This document shows positions 46,201 to 60,472 of a stretch of DNA of 64,000 bases, one piece after another (position 1 is the stretch's first letter; each line of letters starts with the position of its first letter). Made by a program: the position numbers and the translations under genes. The DNA comes from Gavia stellata (taxonomy: Eukaryota; Chordata; Aves; Gaviiformes; Gaviidae): positions 21,061,553 to 21,125,552 of the forward strand of contig NC_082594.1 in assembly GCF_030936135.1 (NCBI RefSeq). Direction: 5' to 3'. The notes under the pieces are model-generated. The model ran no database searches, was not told the origin of the DNA, and worked only from the letters and a program-made list of their open reading frames with translations.

Positions 46201-49200
46201 CTCACTGTTCTCCTATAGAAACTCTTCCATATTTTTTATTGTATGGGGCCAAATCCAGCACTTTCTCTTTTATCACTTATGGACCTTAGGACCCATGAAA
46301 TCTGGATAAATGTAGCACATGTGATGCAGGACCAGAAAGAACCCATCCCCTATGGGGAACAGATCATTTAATGAATCTTCATTTGTCCAGAATGGGTCTC
46401 CTGCTTCACTCCTTCTTGTACTGTCATTAATTTGGGTTTTATTTTATCTTTTATTTTTCTCCAAAGCTAGATTCACTCTCATTCTCCAACTCCCTTTTTA
46501 CATCTTCCTAGTAAAACACACAACATAAAATTTAAAAATGTTTGTTCTGTTCAGTGGCCTAGGAAAGGAGATATGCATGAATGGCCTGGCAACTCTAGTA
46601 ATTATTGTAAGACCATATATAGATTCACCCTAGATAATTGGCCAGTTGTAAAGAGATATAGATAACCTTTTCAAGTATTAAACAGGCTAACACCAACTGG
46701 ATAACCAATGAACTAGTGGACATACAGCTGCTAGTCAAGAGATGTGATTCCTCATCATCTTGTGTTTCAAGAAAATAATTTGCAAGTTGATTTACCCCTT
46801 GGAAGCTGAGAGAAAAGATTGTTCTTTTTATTTTCAGATTTTACTTTCCTTGTTTAGGAGTGTTTTGGCCTACAATGATTGTTTATCATGACAATGATGC
46901 TATTGCACAGGTCTGACAGAACTGTTTTATTTCTTTAGGCAAGAGACCCAGAGTTTTTAATTTCCACTTGAAGGTTAGTGTCATGTTCCAGAAAGCATAC
47001 AGAGAATGCTTCATAAATCAATACTTGCATACATGAAAGAATGAGCTGAGTGGCAATTTTTAAATAGTCTATGAACTCTTCTAAAACAGAAAACTTTTCT
47101 TTTTTTCAGAAGCAAAAACTACAAATATTTCAGCAAAAAAGCAAGATGCTTCAGTTTTCACATTGAATTGCCATTAGCATTCCATGTCCAATAAAAGAGC
47201 CTAATGGCCTCTTGAACACTTTAGTAATTTGAGTACATTAGTGTAATAGGCAGGGATTAAAAGCAAAAACAAAGAGATCATTAACCATGAAAGTTAAACA
47301 CATCTGTTCATATTCAATCATTAAAATGACACATATTTCATCACTGAGAAACATAGAACTTAGTATAGGAAGTCAATATAAAATCAACTTAATATAATGT
47401 TCTGCCAAACTTTTACATATTGCTCAGAGCTTCCATCTCCATAGCAGCTTCCATCTTAGATGCCAAGCAAAAGTCCTAGTGCAGTTTCACCTAGTGGATA
47501 CAGTAAAGGAACCACACAGGTCTGCAGTGCTCCCATCATTGCTTCTGAGATGAAACCACAAATTCAAGAGTCCATTACCCTGATGCATCTTTCTACTGTG
47601 TTTAAAAAGCAGGGAAAAGCTGATGTCACCTGTGCAGTCTCCGAAGTCACAAGCTGTTTGTCCACCACATAAGACATTGATGTGCTTCTGATGTGGGGGA
47701 GCCTATTCCACTCTGCTAACCTCTGGGATCAACAGGTCCTAAACTGATCCTTGCAGCTTGGTAGAAACAGTACACCCCAGCTTCTGTGAAGCCCCAAACC
47801 CTTCACAGGACTGAAGGACCAAAACCATGTTCTTAGTTTTGCTATTTCTTGAGGGCGGTGTACTCAGTGCTTATCCTTTCACCTTGGGACTATATGTAAA
47901 TTGATGAGGTTGTAGAAAACAATAAATGAAGGTTTTTGTAGAAAAACTGAGTGTTTGTGCTTAATCCCAAAACTGTAATCAAAGCTATAAAAGGGAAAAA
48001 TAATAAAATGCTTTATCAGGTCCTCTCTAAAGCTTGTCCCTATTCCTTCTTTTACCCAAGCTTTTGTTCCAGCATGTGTCACAGCAACTTGTACTGAGAG
48101 TCCAAGCAATATCTGAGCATCACTTCACAGAGCCAGCTCTTGTATGGTTTACTGTTTCTCAGTCATAAGCCAGTCAGTCCTGTGTCTTAGCTGCTCCCTT
48201 TTCCCTTCAATCTACTCCCTAGGGGTACTTATAACAGTTTGCTATTGCTCTTCCTCCATCCAAGGTCGATTACCTTGTTCTCTCTTAAATTCACATATTT
48301 CCTGGCTCTGTTAGCTAGGAGGAATCTGTATTTAGGAAGATAAATCCTTTATTAAATAATTACTAATCAACTAATACCTAGAGAAACAATAATTAAATAC
48401 TAGGAATGGATATTTCTGTTTCTTTTCCCTGTAACCTCTAGAGCCAAACTCCATCCATCTCCCATTCCTTGGGAGTTTTAGTGAATTTAATCTTTTGTTG
48501 TGAATAGAAAAGACCACCAGGCTGGAAGGGATGCATTAATTAGGAATACAAGATTGCAAAGGCTGTTAAAATTCCATGTAAACCAAATAGTTTGAGAAGT
48601 CCTTAATGTAATTTTAGTCCATGACCACATTAGCAAGACACCAACCTTGAGACACAGGCTTAGTAAAAGTTTCTGGAGTCTGGAACTCTCTTTTATTTCA
48701 TTCCCTCACTTTATATGCCAGCGATTTTAAGGGCCTCTTACAGAAGGGGAAAGTCATATTCATTAAAATGAGTCTGAACACCAGACTTATTTATTCTAAT
48801 TTCAGTTCTGAAGTGCTTTTCCCATTGCATCAAGTGCTTTACAAATGTTAAAGGGCGCAATAGAAATAAAAACTGTTTACTGTACTTAGCTTAAAGCAGT
48901 CAATCCTCGATTCCTAACATCTGACCAGCTGTACCTCTCAAGCCTGAGTGCATGAAACACAGCTCATCACTCAGCTGGGCAACAAGTTCAAAGCTGGAGA
49001 CCTTCTGCCATTGTCCTCCTGGGTGAACCTGGTCATTCACAGTATGGGAATTCATCTATCTACAGTGGAGAGAAATCCGCACTTCTAAAGTGACGTCTCT
49101 CTCTTCATGAAGTAGGTATCTGAAAAAGTGCCTGGTTTTCTCCACTGAATGTATAGGGAGATTACAGCCAATCCCTGAGGTGTAGGCATCTATACATTAG

Positions 49201-50199
49201 ATGTCTGAATCTTCATTTCAGAGTGAGTGTTGAGAGTTATCCTGACTTCCCTTCCTTGGGCAGCAGCTCTCCTTTGGAAAGAGGCAATTGCCTGGCATTG
49301 GTTTGCTTGTTGATTAAAGGTACTAAGAGAGGGATATCATCCATGTTAAACAGCCTAGTCATTCTGTTAGCTTGTGGAATGAGAGATGAGGATCAGCAAA
49401 TGCTATTAAAAGGGTAGATGTACCTCCATTTAAAAAACTTAGTGTGACTGCAGCCACCTAAGAAGTTTTTTAGATAAACAATGAGAACTTCAACCTTTAC
49501 AAAGCTCACCATGACTTCAGTGAACAGCAGTCCCTTGTTTGTTTTTCTCATCACTCTTTTGTCTATCTCTGGTCACCCTTGCTCCCAGATGTGCTCTTCT
49601 ACATAGAATCTCTTGTTCCTGGAAACAAAAAGCATCCGAAATCTTATTACATTATGTTTACATGAATTTTCCAGTCCAGTAATGCATATCTAAGTAACTT
49701 GGATAATTCAGATAAGTGTCCATACTACAATCTAAATTAAAACAAACCTAAAATTGTTTTGGAGAGTTATCTATCATTAGACAGATACATAACTGAATGA
49801 AATAACATAGGAAGCCATACTAAATACAAATCTCCACTGTTTCCATATTATATTCCTGCTCTTTTTAGCGTCAGGCAACTCTGTAGTAGTGTGCTGTAGG
49901 CTGAAAGGACCACATCTGTATTCCTGTCTATCATCTCTCTTTAAAGAATATCGATAACTCAGAAAAAGGCAATCAGCTGAAACCACAGCAGATGAACCCC
50001 TTTTGGGAACTGGTTTACCTATCCTTTTTTTTTCCTTTAAAATGTAAATCCATCAGGCCTGCTCCTAAATATGGGGAAGGCACTTTTTCTGATTTGTGAT
50101 TTTAAAAGAACTGTCCCTTTATAAACAAAACTATACAGTGATATGGAGGATGGGGCTCAAAAGGATCTTGTGTTGCAGTCCCAGTTATCCCTGACATCT
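46201..50199. other. No supported gene; AT-rich sequence
   Basis: No repeat family or coding region that I can support. Scattered frames (47460-47672, 47879-48109, 49223-49417) are short and contain no motif. Confidence 0.4.
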
Positions 50200-51250
50200 C
50201 TCAAAATGGCCTCCCTCTAGCCACTCAAATGCTAGCTCGAAAGCAACAGTATAAGTGCTCCTACTGCTCTGCTTGAAGGTAATTCCAGAATTTCACTGCT
50301 GATTAGAAACCTTATTCTCATTTCCACCCTGAGCGTATTTATGACCAGTTATTTTTTATGCCAGTCCTGTTCTTTAACTTAATGAACTCTTCTCCTTCTT
50401 TTGTATATATACTTCCCAATATATTTAAAGACCATATTCCATTTGGCCAAGCTCCTTAATCCATGTTCTTTCTCTCTCCTTGCATCCCGAAGTTTTCCAC
50501 TCCACCCTTTGTCACAGTGTACATTTTCTGCACTTTTTCAAATGTGAATTCAGTTTCAGGGACGGAGCTAAGAAGAATTTACCTAGTATTCCAGATGCAG
50601 TCTCACCAATGACATTGAGTCTTCCCCAGATTAGTTTTACTCTCCAGATGTTGGTCTGCAATTACCCCATAGTCAAATAGTATACCACGTCTTTATCTTC
50701 CTCAGTCACTTCCAAATGATGACCTAATTGTTGATTTTCTTGTTATTAATCCTTGGATACCTGTCCTTGAATTTCATTTTTCTGGGATCCCCCTTCTGTC
50801 ATTCTTGCAATCATAGGAGTTGTTTACTCCTTTAGTCATTTGGTATCTCAGTCTTCCTTTTGTGTTTATGATACTGCAAATTTCATGCATGCACTTCCTG
50901 GGTTTAGGCCAAGATCAGTAATGAAAATATTTTAAAGATTTGTCCAAAGATTAATCCTTGAGAAAGTCCAATAATGACTTTCCTTCAATCTGGAATTTCC
51001 TTTTCTGACACCATCATATGCTGTCTCCCTTCAGTAAGGTTCTTACGCTTTTACATTTCTCCTATTAATTCCTTCCTTCTCCAAATTTCTAATTTCCCAG
51101 GTAGCAACACAGTGGATATTTTACTAGACTCTACATATTAGAATATGAAAAATAGGAAATTTCGCAGTGTTTCTTCTCTAGAAAAGTGATTTCCTTATCA
51201 AAAAAAGTTTGTTGGTCTAGCCCCATCTATATTTGGTGCGTTAGTGCTTC
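50200..51250 (-). mobile_element. Ancient CR1/L3-type copy
   Basis: About 1 kb on the minus strand keeps the order of an old CR1: 'tgacatctctcaaaatggcc', 'gaaaccttattctcatttcc', 'ccttgcatcccgaagttttcc', 'ttccagatgcagtctcaccaatgac' and 'gcaaatttcatgcatgcac' (CR1 antisense has 'ctgcaaatttgctgagg' here). Reverse transcriptase-derived text continues with 'ccttgagaaagtccaataatg'. No frame survives. It is one of the longest ancient fragments in the window. Confidence 0.6.
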
Positions 51251-53365
51251 CTTCTAGAAAGCTCAAATCAGGTCGTGTGATCAAGCTGGAAGAATTGTCT
51301 CTTAGGGTTGTTGGAAAAACCTGTGCACATGGATGATGTGCACACACCATAATAATGAAGGGAATGGTACTTCTGTAGGTTTTTGTCTAGCTGAATTCCA
51401 GCTGAATACATTCAGCGTTGACTCTGTTCAGCTGTATTGTCAATCAAGCAGTATCCTGTCTGAAGATTTTAAAAGGTGTTCTCTTACTTGCTTGAATTGA
51501 CATGAGGAAATCAAGAAGAATGATGGAAAATTAAAATGTCAGTGATATGTATGAAGACTTAAGCAATCAAATTGGAAAGCTGTGACATCTGTAATAATTC
51601 TGCTGCAGAAAAAAAACATATTTATTTTAGAATTTAAGTCCTTTTAAGTCATGTTGTACTTCATCCCTCCTCAGACAGTGATTTGTTATCTTAGGAGACA
51701 TCCTTCAGATAACAGTGCTTTCTTTTACTGTAGAAACAGCATCTTCCCAGACCATTTGTTCCAAATTTGGCCTTCATTTCTCTAACTCAAGGAAAGAGAC
51801 ACTGTCTCCTTGGAAATCATTATTCTTTATACATTTATCATCATGCAAATACTTTTCAGAATAAAACAAAATGGATAATTTAAATGCAGTCTTCTTAAAT
51901 AGGACATTGTGTTTCTCTCCAAATGAACATTACATTTCAATAACATGGGCAATAAAACTATAATTTATAACTAATTCCTAAATGTCAACTATCCTTTGGA
52001 AAACTAATGAGAAATGTAATTGTTCAAGGCCAACTTAGATAAAACTTAAGCAAAAAATGTCTCTATGGGCTGTAAGGTCTGAATTTTATTAAAATCATTT
52101 ATTTAATATATTAAAATACATTACAAATTATTAGGCAGATGGCAAAATAGCTGAGTTTTACTCAGAGGTTTGAAAGAAACTGTTTTGCCTAGTTCTGAAA
52201 CTACTCAAAGAATACAGAATTCAAGAAAGGAACATAGTCATTTACAACATTCATTTTAGATATCTTGCTCATTTACCTTTTGGCTCAGTTTTCTGTCTCC
52301 CTTTCATCCCCACATTTCTCCCCAGCACTCTAATATGCAAGAACAGAGGCCTCCCTGGTTTTACAATGCCAGCATCAATGAGCTAATTCATGACATCACA
52401 TGGTAATGTATGCCTGGAGCTCAAAACAAAGCCTCACTAGTGTCACTGGGACTTTTGTGACACAAATTTTCTTAAAGGCAAGTCATTTAATTGTCTAAAA
52501 AACTAGCAAACGCTCTAAGAGTGGGATATGCAAACCTCAGCTAAAACTCAGACCTGCTTGGCATGTGAGCTTTGCCCTTTATATCAGTTCAACTATAACC
52601 AATTCTTATTCTAATAGGAGTGTGCAAGTTTTGGTCTGGTATCTCATATCTGTGCTAAAGTCCTCCAGCTTTTAATGAATATGCTCAGCTGCTTGAAATT
52701 CTGTGGTGAAAAAAGAGAGTGCACCTTTTCCACTCAAGTACCCTTTTCCCCGTAACAAGATGTGAAAAAATCCTCTTGACCTATACAAAGAAAATTGGGC
52801 CAGTAACTGTTAAATAGAAGCATATTAAAAGTTCATGAGGAGATAGGCATCCTTCAGTTGTTAGAAATTATTACTTTGAAACTTATATGAAGTTTATAAT
52901 CTATGTGATGGATAAAAATATGATAAATGATCGGCATATGCATTTATTACTTTTTTTTTTTTCCTATTTCAGCCTTCTCTCTAAGCCCATGCAAATTTAG
53001 GAGCATAGCACTGTTTTTTGTACAAGTCATAAATGAACACAGACAATATGTAAATAGTTACGGTGGAGAAATGAAGTGGAAAAACTCATTTTACAATAGA
53101 AAGAATAAGTGGTATTACTTATCATTCGACGGGGCTGAAAACCACTGAGTTTTAGAGATGTCTGTTCATTTCCCTAAGCTTTCAGGTACAATAAGGAGCA
53201 ATGAATTTTAGCCAGTCCCTTCCTGGACACAGCATCCCACCTCAAAGAAAGGGAAAGCGGAGGGGAAAAGTTGGATCCAGCTCCTGATCTCTGTAACACA
53301 TGTAAAGCCAAAGAAAACAATCCATTTCAGTGGAACTTTTCTAGATTTACATCAGAGTAATTAGA
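51251..53365. other. No supported gene; AT-rich sequence
   Basis: Nothing recognisable apart from a T-rich run at 52951-52962. The frame at 52927-53148 has no motif. Confidence 0.45.
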
Positions 53366-53725
53366 ACAGCATAGCATAGCATAGCACAGAATAGAATAGA
53401 ATATTTCAGTTAGAAGGGACCTACAACGATCATCTAGTCCAACTGCCTGACCATTCCAGGGCTGACCAAAAGTTAAAGCACGTTATTAAGGGCATTGTCC
53501 AAATGCCTCTTAAACACTGACAGGCTTGGGGCATCGACCACCTCTCTAGGAAGCCTGTTCCAGGGTTTGACCACCCTCTTGGTAAAGAAATGCTTCGTAA
53601 TGTCCAGTCTAAACCTCTCCTGGCACAGCTTTGAACCATCCCCATGCATCCTGTCACTGGATACTAAGGAGAAATGATCAGCACCTCCCTCTCCACTTCC
53701 CCTCCTCAGGAAGCTGTAATTGGGA
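53366..53725 (-). mobile_element. CR1 3' fragment with expanded tail
   Basis: The minus-strand CR1 3' end reads 'ttcagttagaagggacctac', 'catctagtccaactgcctg', 'accacctctctaggaagcctg' and 'gtccagtctaaacctctcc'. The two overlapping minus frames (53473-53799 and 53430-53657) correspond to the ORF2 C-terminus, for example [17 protein letters not shown]. The 3' tail is expanded into ATAGC and GAATA repeats (53369-53402). Confidence 0.85.
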
Positions 53726-56700
53726 AAAAGTACTGATTCTGGTACTATTTTAAGTTCTTGTGTGCTACCTGCTGAGTTCTTTATGAAGTTCTTGTACAAA
53801 TTTGTACTGACTTAAAAAAAGGACTCTGTTTCAATTTAAGATTTTAAGAGCTCTTTTCTTTTTTTCCTTCAAAATGTCAACATTTGTAGGAATTACCATT
53901 AAACTATGAAGAATTTGCAAACTTTTAGATTGTCTTAAGATCTGGAACGCCCTTTGTAAGTCATCTGGGGGGATTTTCATTGACAATCATAGGTTTTGGA
54001 CTAGGTCTGAGTGGAAATACTGGTGGAATTTATTACTGACAGTGCAATTGTTGAAAAACACAGGTGTGAATGAGCAGCTAGTACCACATGAAAGATCTGC
54101 TCTGCTCCCCTTGAAACTACAGGGAAGTTGAAGAACCTCAGTTAGAGCACAAAGCTGGCTTGAGGTGCTGGCAGAAGCACCAGTACCAGCTATAACAACA
54201 GTGCCTCGTGGCCACTTCTGACTTCAGTTCAAATAGGTTTCAATTGGCTGCAGCTGGAGATTTCTATTTTGTGATTCTGCAACCTTGAAATCCACCGCCC
54301 GCTTCAATGACAGTGTAAGTGATATGAAAGGAAACTTTGACTTATTTTCCATTTTTAAAAGGAGCCATAGTAAACTAGCCTTGAGCCAATTATATCTGAC
54401 TCCAAGCTCATCAGCTTAACCACAATGAAAATAATACCAAGCCATCATTTAGGAAAACATAATCTCATGGGAAGTTGTCTGAGAGCACTCCAAGAGCACT
54501 CCAAGGTGCAATTTAATGTATTTATGCATAGGAAATATTGGAATACTTTAAAAGAAAAAAAAAAAGGTGAATGATCCGAAACAAGAGAAGATCCTAACAA
54601 AAAGAATACTGAAGGCAGCACAACAGAGGCTGCAGAACAGTTTGATCTTCTGGGACTGCTTCTGTCTCAATTTCACTACCCTACCCTAGACATTTTAATA
54701 CGTATTATGAAATAGTATTACAAAAACTATAGAAAGACTCCAAATATATTGCAATTACTTAGTGCCCTATAGAATGAAGCTAGTGATAACAAACACAAGA
54801 ATACTAATGTGCCCAATTGTCCCTTTTATACAACTTTGTTGTAGTAACACTGACACTTAATTGGCTTTTTATGCAATATTAGAGGGGAAATATGTACATT
54901 AAAAATGTAATCTGAAAGATTTCCTCGTGCAGAAGATAGTTCCATCAGTTTTAACATGATCTAGGATTGCAGTCACTATGATTCAATAATTTAGTCTCTA
55001 TTCATTTTACTCATTGTACTGGGATTTTCTTAATATTTTTCAATCAGTATTAAAGACACTCAGTAGGAAAATTCATTCCACACAGGTAAGAATATTCTCA
55101 TATAGCAGAGTGATTATTTTTATTATGTTTCTACTTTTAAGGTGCCATTGTGTTATATATTATTTTGCATGTACAAAGATGTTTAAAAGCAAGTACTTGT
55201 AATTATTCCATAAACCAATGTTACAGTTAACTTGCTCAAAAATGAGGCATTACCAAAGCTAAGGAAAACTGGAGAGAGGAAGAGGGCAGAGAGAGGGAAA
55301 AAAATATGGAAGGAAGGAAATAAAGTTGAAACAGAAGCCATTTCTGCCATCTTCACTTGCAATGAAGGATTGCTAAAGTCATTAAAAGCCCTGTCTGAAA
55401 TCACTACTATCTTGAATTGCGCAAACAAAATCAATCACTGAATTAAGAATTAAGGAAAATAATGAAAAAAATAAGAAAAGTCACCTGAAGAGGTCTTGAA
55501 GAATATGTTACAGTACAGTTCATTCCATATGATATATCTTTTCAGTGATAACTTCTGAAAAAGCATTTAAGTTTTCTTATTTACTTTCAATCTCTATTCT
55601 TTCTCACACAAACATAATCATTTGTTGTTACACAGCTGATTTCTAGTGGCAGAACTAAGGACCATCATGGCTGGTTGCTGTTAGGAAGAAAAAGTGCCTA
55701 TTTTGAATTTAAAATTAAAAAATGAAGTGAACTTGCAAAATAGTTAGCATATAATAAAAATGAATGTCAGACAGACCTGCTCCACTAACCTTGCAGGGTC
55801 TCTTTAATTACACAGGAAAATTTTAATATGTTCCATTCACAGGAGAGGAAGGGAATTGGGGTATTAGTTCTGACCTACATTTGCACTTGGTTTGTGTAGC
55901 AGAAAGGAGTCAGGGAGGTGGGACTCATAATAAGGAAGGGTTATCAGGATATGAATTACTGAATAAAACACAAGATGTTCAGCTTCTCAAAAGTGATTGA
56001 GAACTTTTCTGAATTATCCAAGAAATTAAGAAATAATCATAGTATTCATACCAGCACTTGTAACACACCCTAGAGATTTTACAGTCTGGCAGTTGAAAAT
56101 AGGATTTAGCAACACAAAAAGGATGAAGGGACAAGTTCATGTTTGTACTGGTTTCTCTTGTTCATATGGCCCAATGACTTCAGCAGCGTTATTTTGACAT
56201 GTTTTTCCCTTCTATGCCTGTTGCAAAAGCCAGGGAAAGCAGAATGTGAAAAGCAATTTTTTAGATGCTATTTTTTTCATCCCTGATCTTAAAGACTACA
56301 GCTAGTGGTCTGATCTTTAAGACCCTGATCTTTAAGACCACTCATGTTGTGAATCTTTTCTTCACACTAGTAATGGATTGCGCCCATGGGCAGTCTGACT
56401 CATGTCAGGTTTGCATAACTCATGCAACCACAGAAATGGCTTACCATTACCAGAAGAGGACACATGATCTGGCCCATGGAAACATCCTAGAATTTCTGAA
56501 AACTAATGCTGTACGTAAAATGAATATAGTTAATTTTTTCTTTAGCAACAGATCACTCTAACATGGTGGAGGTCAGAAATGTCCTTCTGTTCAAATAAGT
56601 ATGACAGAGGAAAAATTCATACTCCTTTATCTATCACCCAAAGATCCTTTGCCTCTTAGAAGGAATAAAAATAGAACTGGTGAAACACAACATAACTTGA

Positions 56701-59034
56701 ATAATTATGCATCAGAGTTCCGACCTAGCAAGGAAAGAAAAGGTTGTTCTTGATTTTTAAGTGTCCTGGGAGTTTTCATGGTGTCAAATCAACAAATTCC
56801 TTTTAGTAATCCAGCACTAATGTGTATCTACATGGAAATGATACTTACACAAATTAAATATGAATGTGAAGATTCCCTCATACCACCTTGGAAGTGTAAA
56901 AGGATTTAAAGATTGTTCAACTGTGCTGTACCTCCATATTAAAACCCCTTAGTAACACCAGTAATAGGTGAAATGGCTCCAGTGCAAATGAGAGTTAGAC
57001 CTTTCATTGGGAAGCTGCACTCTGCTTCCAGTTCTCTGAGGGGCTAAGCACTTCTTGAAAGCAGTAGGTATTGAACAGACCCAACGTTTTACAGGATCAG
57101 ATTTTACCTTGAGTGAAAACTAGGAGGTTTACACAAATTCTGCAGACAATTCAGTGATATCCAGAGATAATCACGTATGCGAAGATTAAAATACTTAGAG
57201 CTATATTCAAATTCTGTTCCCTGGGGATGGTGTCTAATATATGTTAAATCTAATCAGTGCCTTTTAGCTTTCTTCCCTGTCACAGAGTTTCAGTTTACTA
57301 ATTAGAAATGTTCAGCTGCAATTCCTTTACATCACTTTCTTACAGGGTAGAATTCAGCACCCTCTGAGAATTTAAAAAGGTTACACCACCATTTGTCAAG
57401 TTCACAGCAAGAAAGGTTTTTCATTAATTTTAGATTGGCAAAGAATAAGAAATATTGTAACTGCTGCATTTAAGCCATTCACTGCACCAGTTCTCTTTCT
57501 ACTTCACAGACAGCCAATTAGGGACTTTATTTAAAATGTATGAATTGCATGACTGTCATTAAAGCTATGATTCTGAAAAGTTAATTTGCTTTCTTTAATG
57601 GAAGTATTACAGAAGTGCAATCATTTTGCAGGACAATGACCCAATCATTCAACATTTGGTAAATAAAAATGTCTCTCTATAGATTTGACCACAGGTGGAG
57701 CAGCCATTAAAATTAGTGCTGGGAGGGCCCAGTTCTGCAACGTACTAACTGGCCACCGTGCCAACGCTGACCATCTACCTCCTTAGTTTGACAGAAGGAC
57801 CTGGAAAATTCCGCAGAATGTTGTGCGTTTGTGGTAGGAAAAAAACAAAAGCACAATCAAATGCTCTTCATTTATGAAAACTGCACAGAGCCATCTCCAA
57901 GGCTTGTTGCTGGTTATTGCAGCAAAACTGTGACTCACTTTCAACCAAGCCAGAGCCAGAGCAATGAGTAGACCCCTGGGCTTGCCCAAATATGGTTTCA
58001 GCATTCTCCAGCATCCTGTGAGCTTTCTTGAATGAATGTCCTTCTCATGACAAACAGCTACGCTTTTCACGCTCTTTCTTTTTGACATTTATTGAAAATT
58101 AGAAGTGTTGTTTTAGATGGATTTGTTTTATTCCTTTCCTTTTTGTGAGACTTGACTCAAAAGAATACATCTCCTCTATTTCAAAGCAACACATTTACTG
58201 CAAAGTGTTAGAATCTGGGTGGCCTGAGACTGCATTTTGCAGCATCTTTTTTATGGTTTTGCTTCATCAGTAAGTACATGTCTCAGGTGGGACTGCTCCT
58301 GCAGACTGTAAGAGTACGGGAAGTTTATCTTCCTGAGGATTGCATGACTTTGCACTGGAGATAAAATTTCCTGTCCTGATTTTGCCAAGAGAGATTTGCT
58401 TTTTCATGCAATAATGTGCTGGCCCAAAAGCTTTCCTTGGGACACACAAAATCATCCGTTATTTTATTTTCTTATTGAAAATATTTTAGTTTATGGCTTT
58501 GTTTTCTTTTTGAGAACAACAACAAAAAAATCCTTGTCCCACTTGTACTGTTAGCCATATCACACCATGTGCACTTTTTTTGCTCTCATCGCATAGTAAA
58601 TGTGTTTTTCCTGATTCCCCAAAACATGTGTGTAAATAAGAAGCTTTCCTACCACCTCATCTCTCTCTTCTTTTCTGGTCATTAGAACCACAAGAAGATG
58701 AGACATTCAAAACACAAAGATTAGCTATTTCTTTCTCCCTCTAACTCTTTCAGATTATTTTTTTCCAACTCAAGCAATATAGACAATACAGTTGCTCAAA
58801 AGTCTTCTGTGAAAAAAAGAAGTTGCCACAAATGTGTCAACTGAAAATTTTTTATAGTAATGCACTATTATGCCTCTTTGACTATTTAATATAGAAAAGG
58901 GTGCATTTCCAGGACATTTTGGCCCTTTTGGGTTAGCCTTTTGTGGAATTATTGCTGGAGGTGACTTAGCAATTAAATTTATATTTGCATCTTAAGGAAA
59001 GGTACAGCACTGAAGAAACTTTCAGGGTGGAGTG
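53726..59034. other. No supported gene; AT-rich sequence
   Basis: A long AT-rich stretch. A purine-rich run (GGAGAGAGGAAGAGGGCAGA type) lies at 55270-55320. The stretch 57450-57640 is motif-dense and looks like a possible conserved non-coding element. Frames such as 57783-58088 and 56265-56561 show no recognisable domain. Confidence 0.4.
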
Positions 59035-60122
59035 TGGCGGTCATGCAAGGGTTCCATCCCACAGAAGTTCCCTAGGCAACCCTAGATGTTGGCAACACCA
59101 GGGGAGCTTGATGTGCTGACTCTAAGAGAAACTGCACGGAGGGTGGAGCGGAGACACCGCGGCCAGGCTCTGTGACAAGACGGGAACTGGAAGGTACTAT
59201 GGAACCAGATTATAACAACGGAATTCAGATATCCTTGAGGACGGAGATGGAGACTCACCCTGGTAACTAGGATACACACCCTGGTCAAGACAATGCTACT
59301 GTACAAGGACCTTTTGAGTATACAATAACATATTTAGTGTGTGTAATGGTGTGTAAATATGCATTAGTTTTCCTGGAAATGGGCCAACAGTCTGTCGGTT
59401 TTTTGACAAAATATTATACTTTGGGTGAACTTTGCTCATCATGATCTCATTATAATACCAAAACACACCTCCATGCCAAAAGCTACCCACCTCCAAGATG
59501 CGACCACCCCTCACTGTGCTTGCGCTCTGAAATTTTCCTAGTGTATACCTTTAAAAGCAAAGCAAGAAACTTCAAGACCAATTACAACAAAGGTATGTAT
59601 GACTAGAGTCACTCAAGCTCCACCTAAAAAGTAAAAAAGTCTAAAATGGCTTAAGAGAGGAGGGATTTCAGGGAAGATACCATCGCAGACCACCTCTGAC
59701 ACTTGGGATGAGTTCATGGGCTGAGCCTCTCTTCGACCCCATAGGGATGCCGTCGGGTAAGATTTGAACACCTGGTTATACCAAGTGCTTTCCCAGGAAA
59801 CTTAGAAATCTCTATAGAGTTGCTTTATAACGTAACGTGTTTGTAGCTAGGCTATATTACTGATATTCTTGGTATTAGCACATGCTTTGTAGGCAGTAAT
59901 TCTGTCACCGGCAATCCAAAAGAACTTGTGCATCTGTTGCCTCAATAAACTGCACTATTCATTAATCTAGCCGTGAGAGTTCTCATTGAACATAACCATA
60001 TTCCTTAAGTGTGGCCATGCTATTTCATGGAACGCAAGTAGACTGAAGGTGTATGGTGTTATGAGTGCATCTGTAATCATGATAGTTCAATAGATTGAAC
60101 ACGACCAGACTTGTAACACCGA
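59035..60122 (+). mobile_element. LTR-like element, plus strand
   Basis: This segment begins TGTGGCGGTCATGCAAGG and ends ...CGACCAGACTTGTAACA (TG...CA borders). It has TATAA at 59826-59830, AATAAA at 59944-59949 and a U5-like segment 'tctagccgtgagagttctc' after it. The order TATA, polyadenylation signal, then U5 fits a plus-strand LTR of about 1.09 kb. No second copy, primer-binding site or retroviral gene is seen, so it is probably a solo LTR. No target-site duplication is evident and the borders are provisional. Confidence 0.55.
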
Positions 60123-60472
60123 ATTGAGCATCACTCAGAATCTAAGCCCAGCTGCCCCCAGCCCCTCTGATAGCTGAGGATAAGCTGGAACGCAAGGGGG
60201 TTTATTTTCTGCCAAATTACTTTGCCCTTTAACGCAACACTTCTGAAACTGCTTACATCCCCTTTCTTCAGAGGAGTTATGTTTAATCAGGTTTCTGATT
60301 TTCCAGGTCTGTGTTCACCAGTCCACATCCAAACTCCATATTGAGTAAAAGCTGAGATGCACCAGCAGGTACCACTAGCTGCATCACCTCTGGTGTCACT
60401 TCTCAGGGAATGAAACTGGATGCTCAGAGGGCAAAGGGACCTGTGCAAGCTTCAGACTGATCCCTGATCAGA
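60123..60472. other. Spacer between two LTR elements
   Basis: 350 bases with no gene. The last five bases (TCAGA, 60468-60472) resemble CCAGA at 63277-63281 on the other side of the next element and may be its target-site duplication. Confidence 0.4.
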
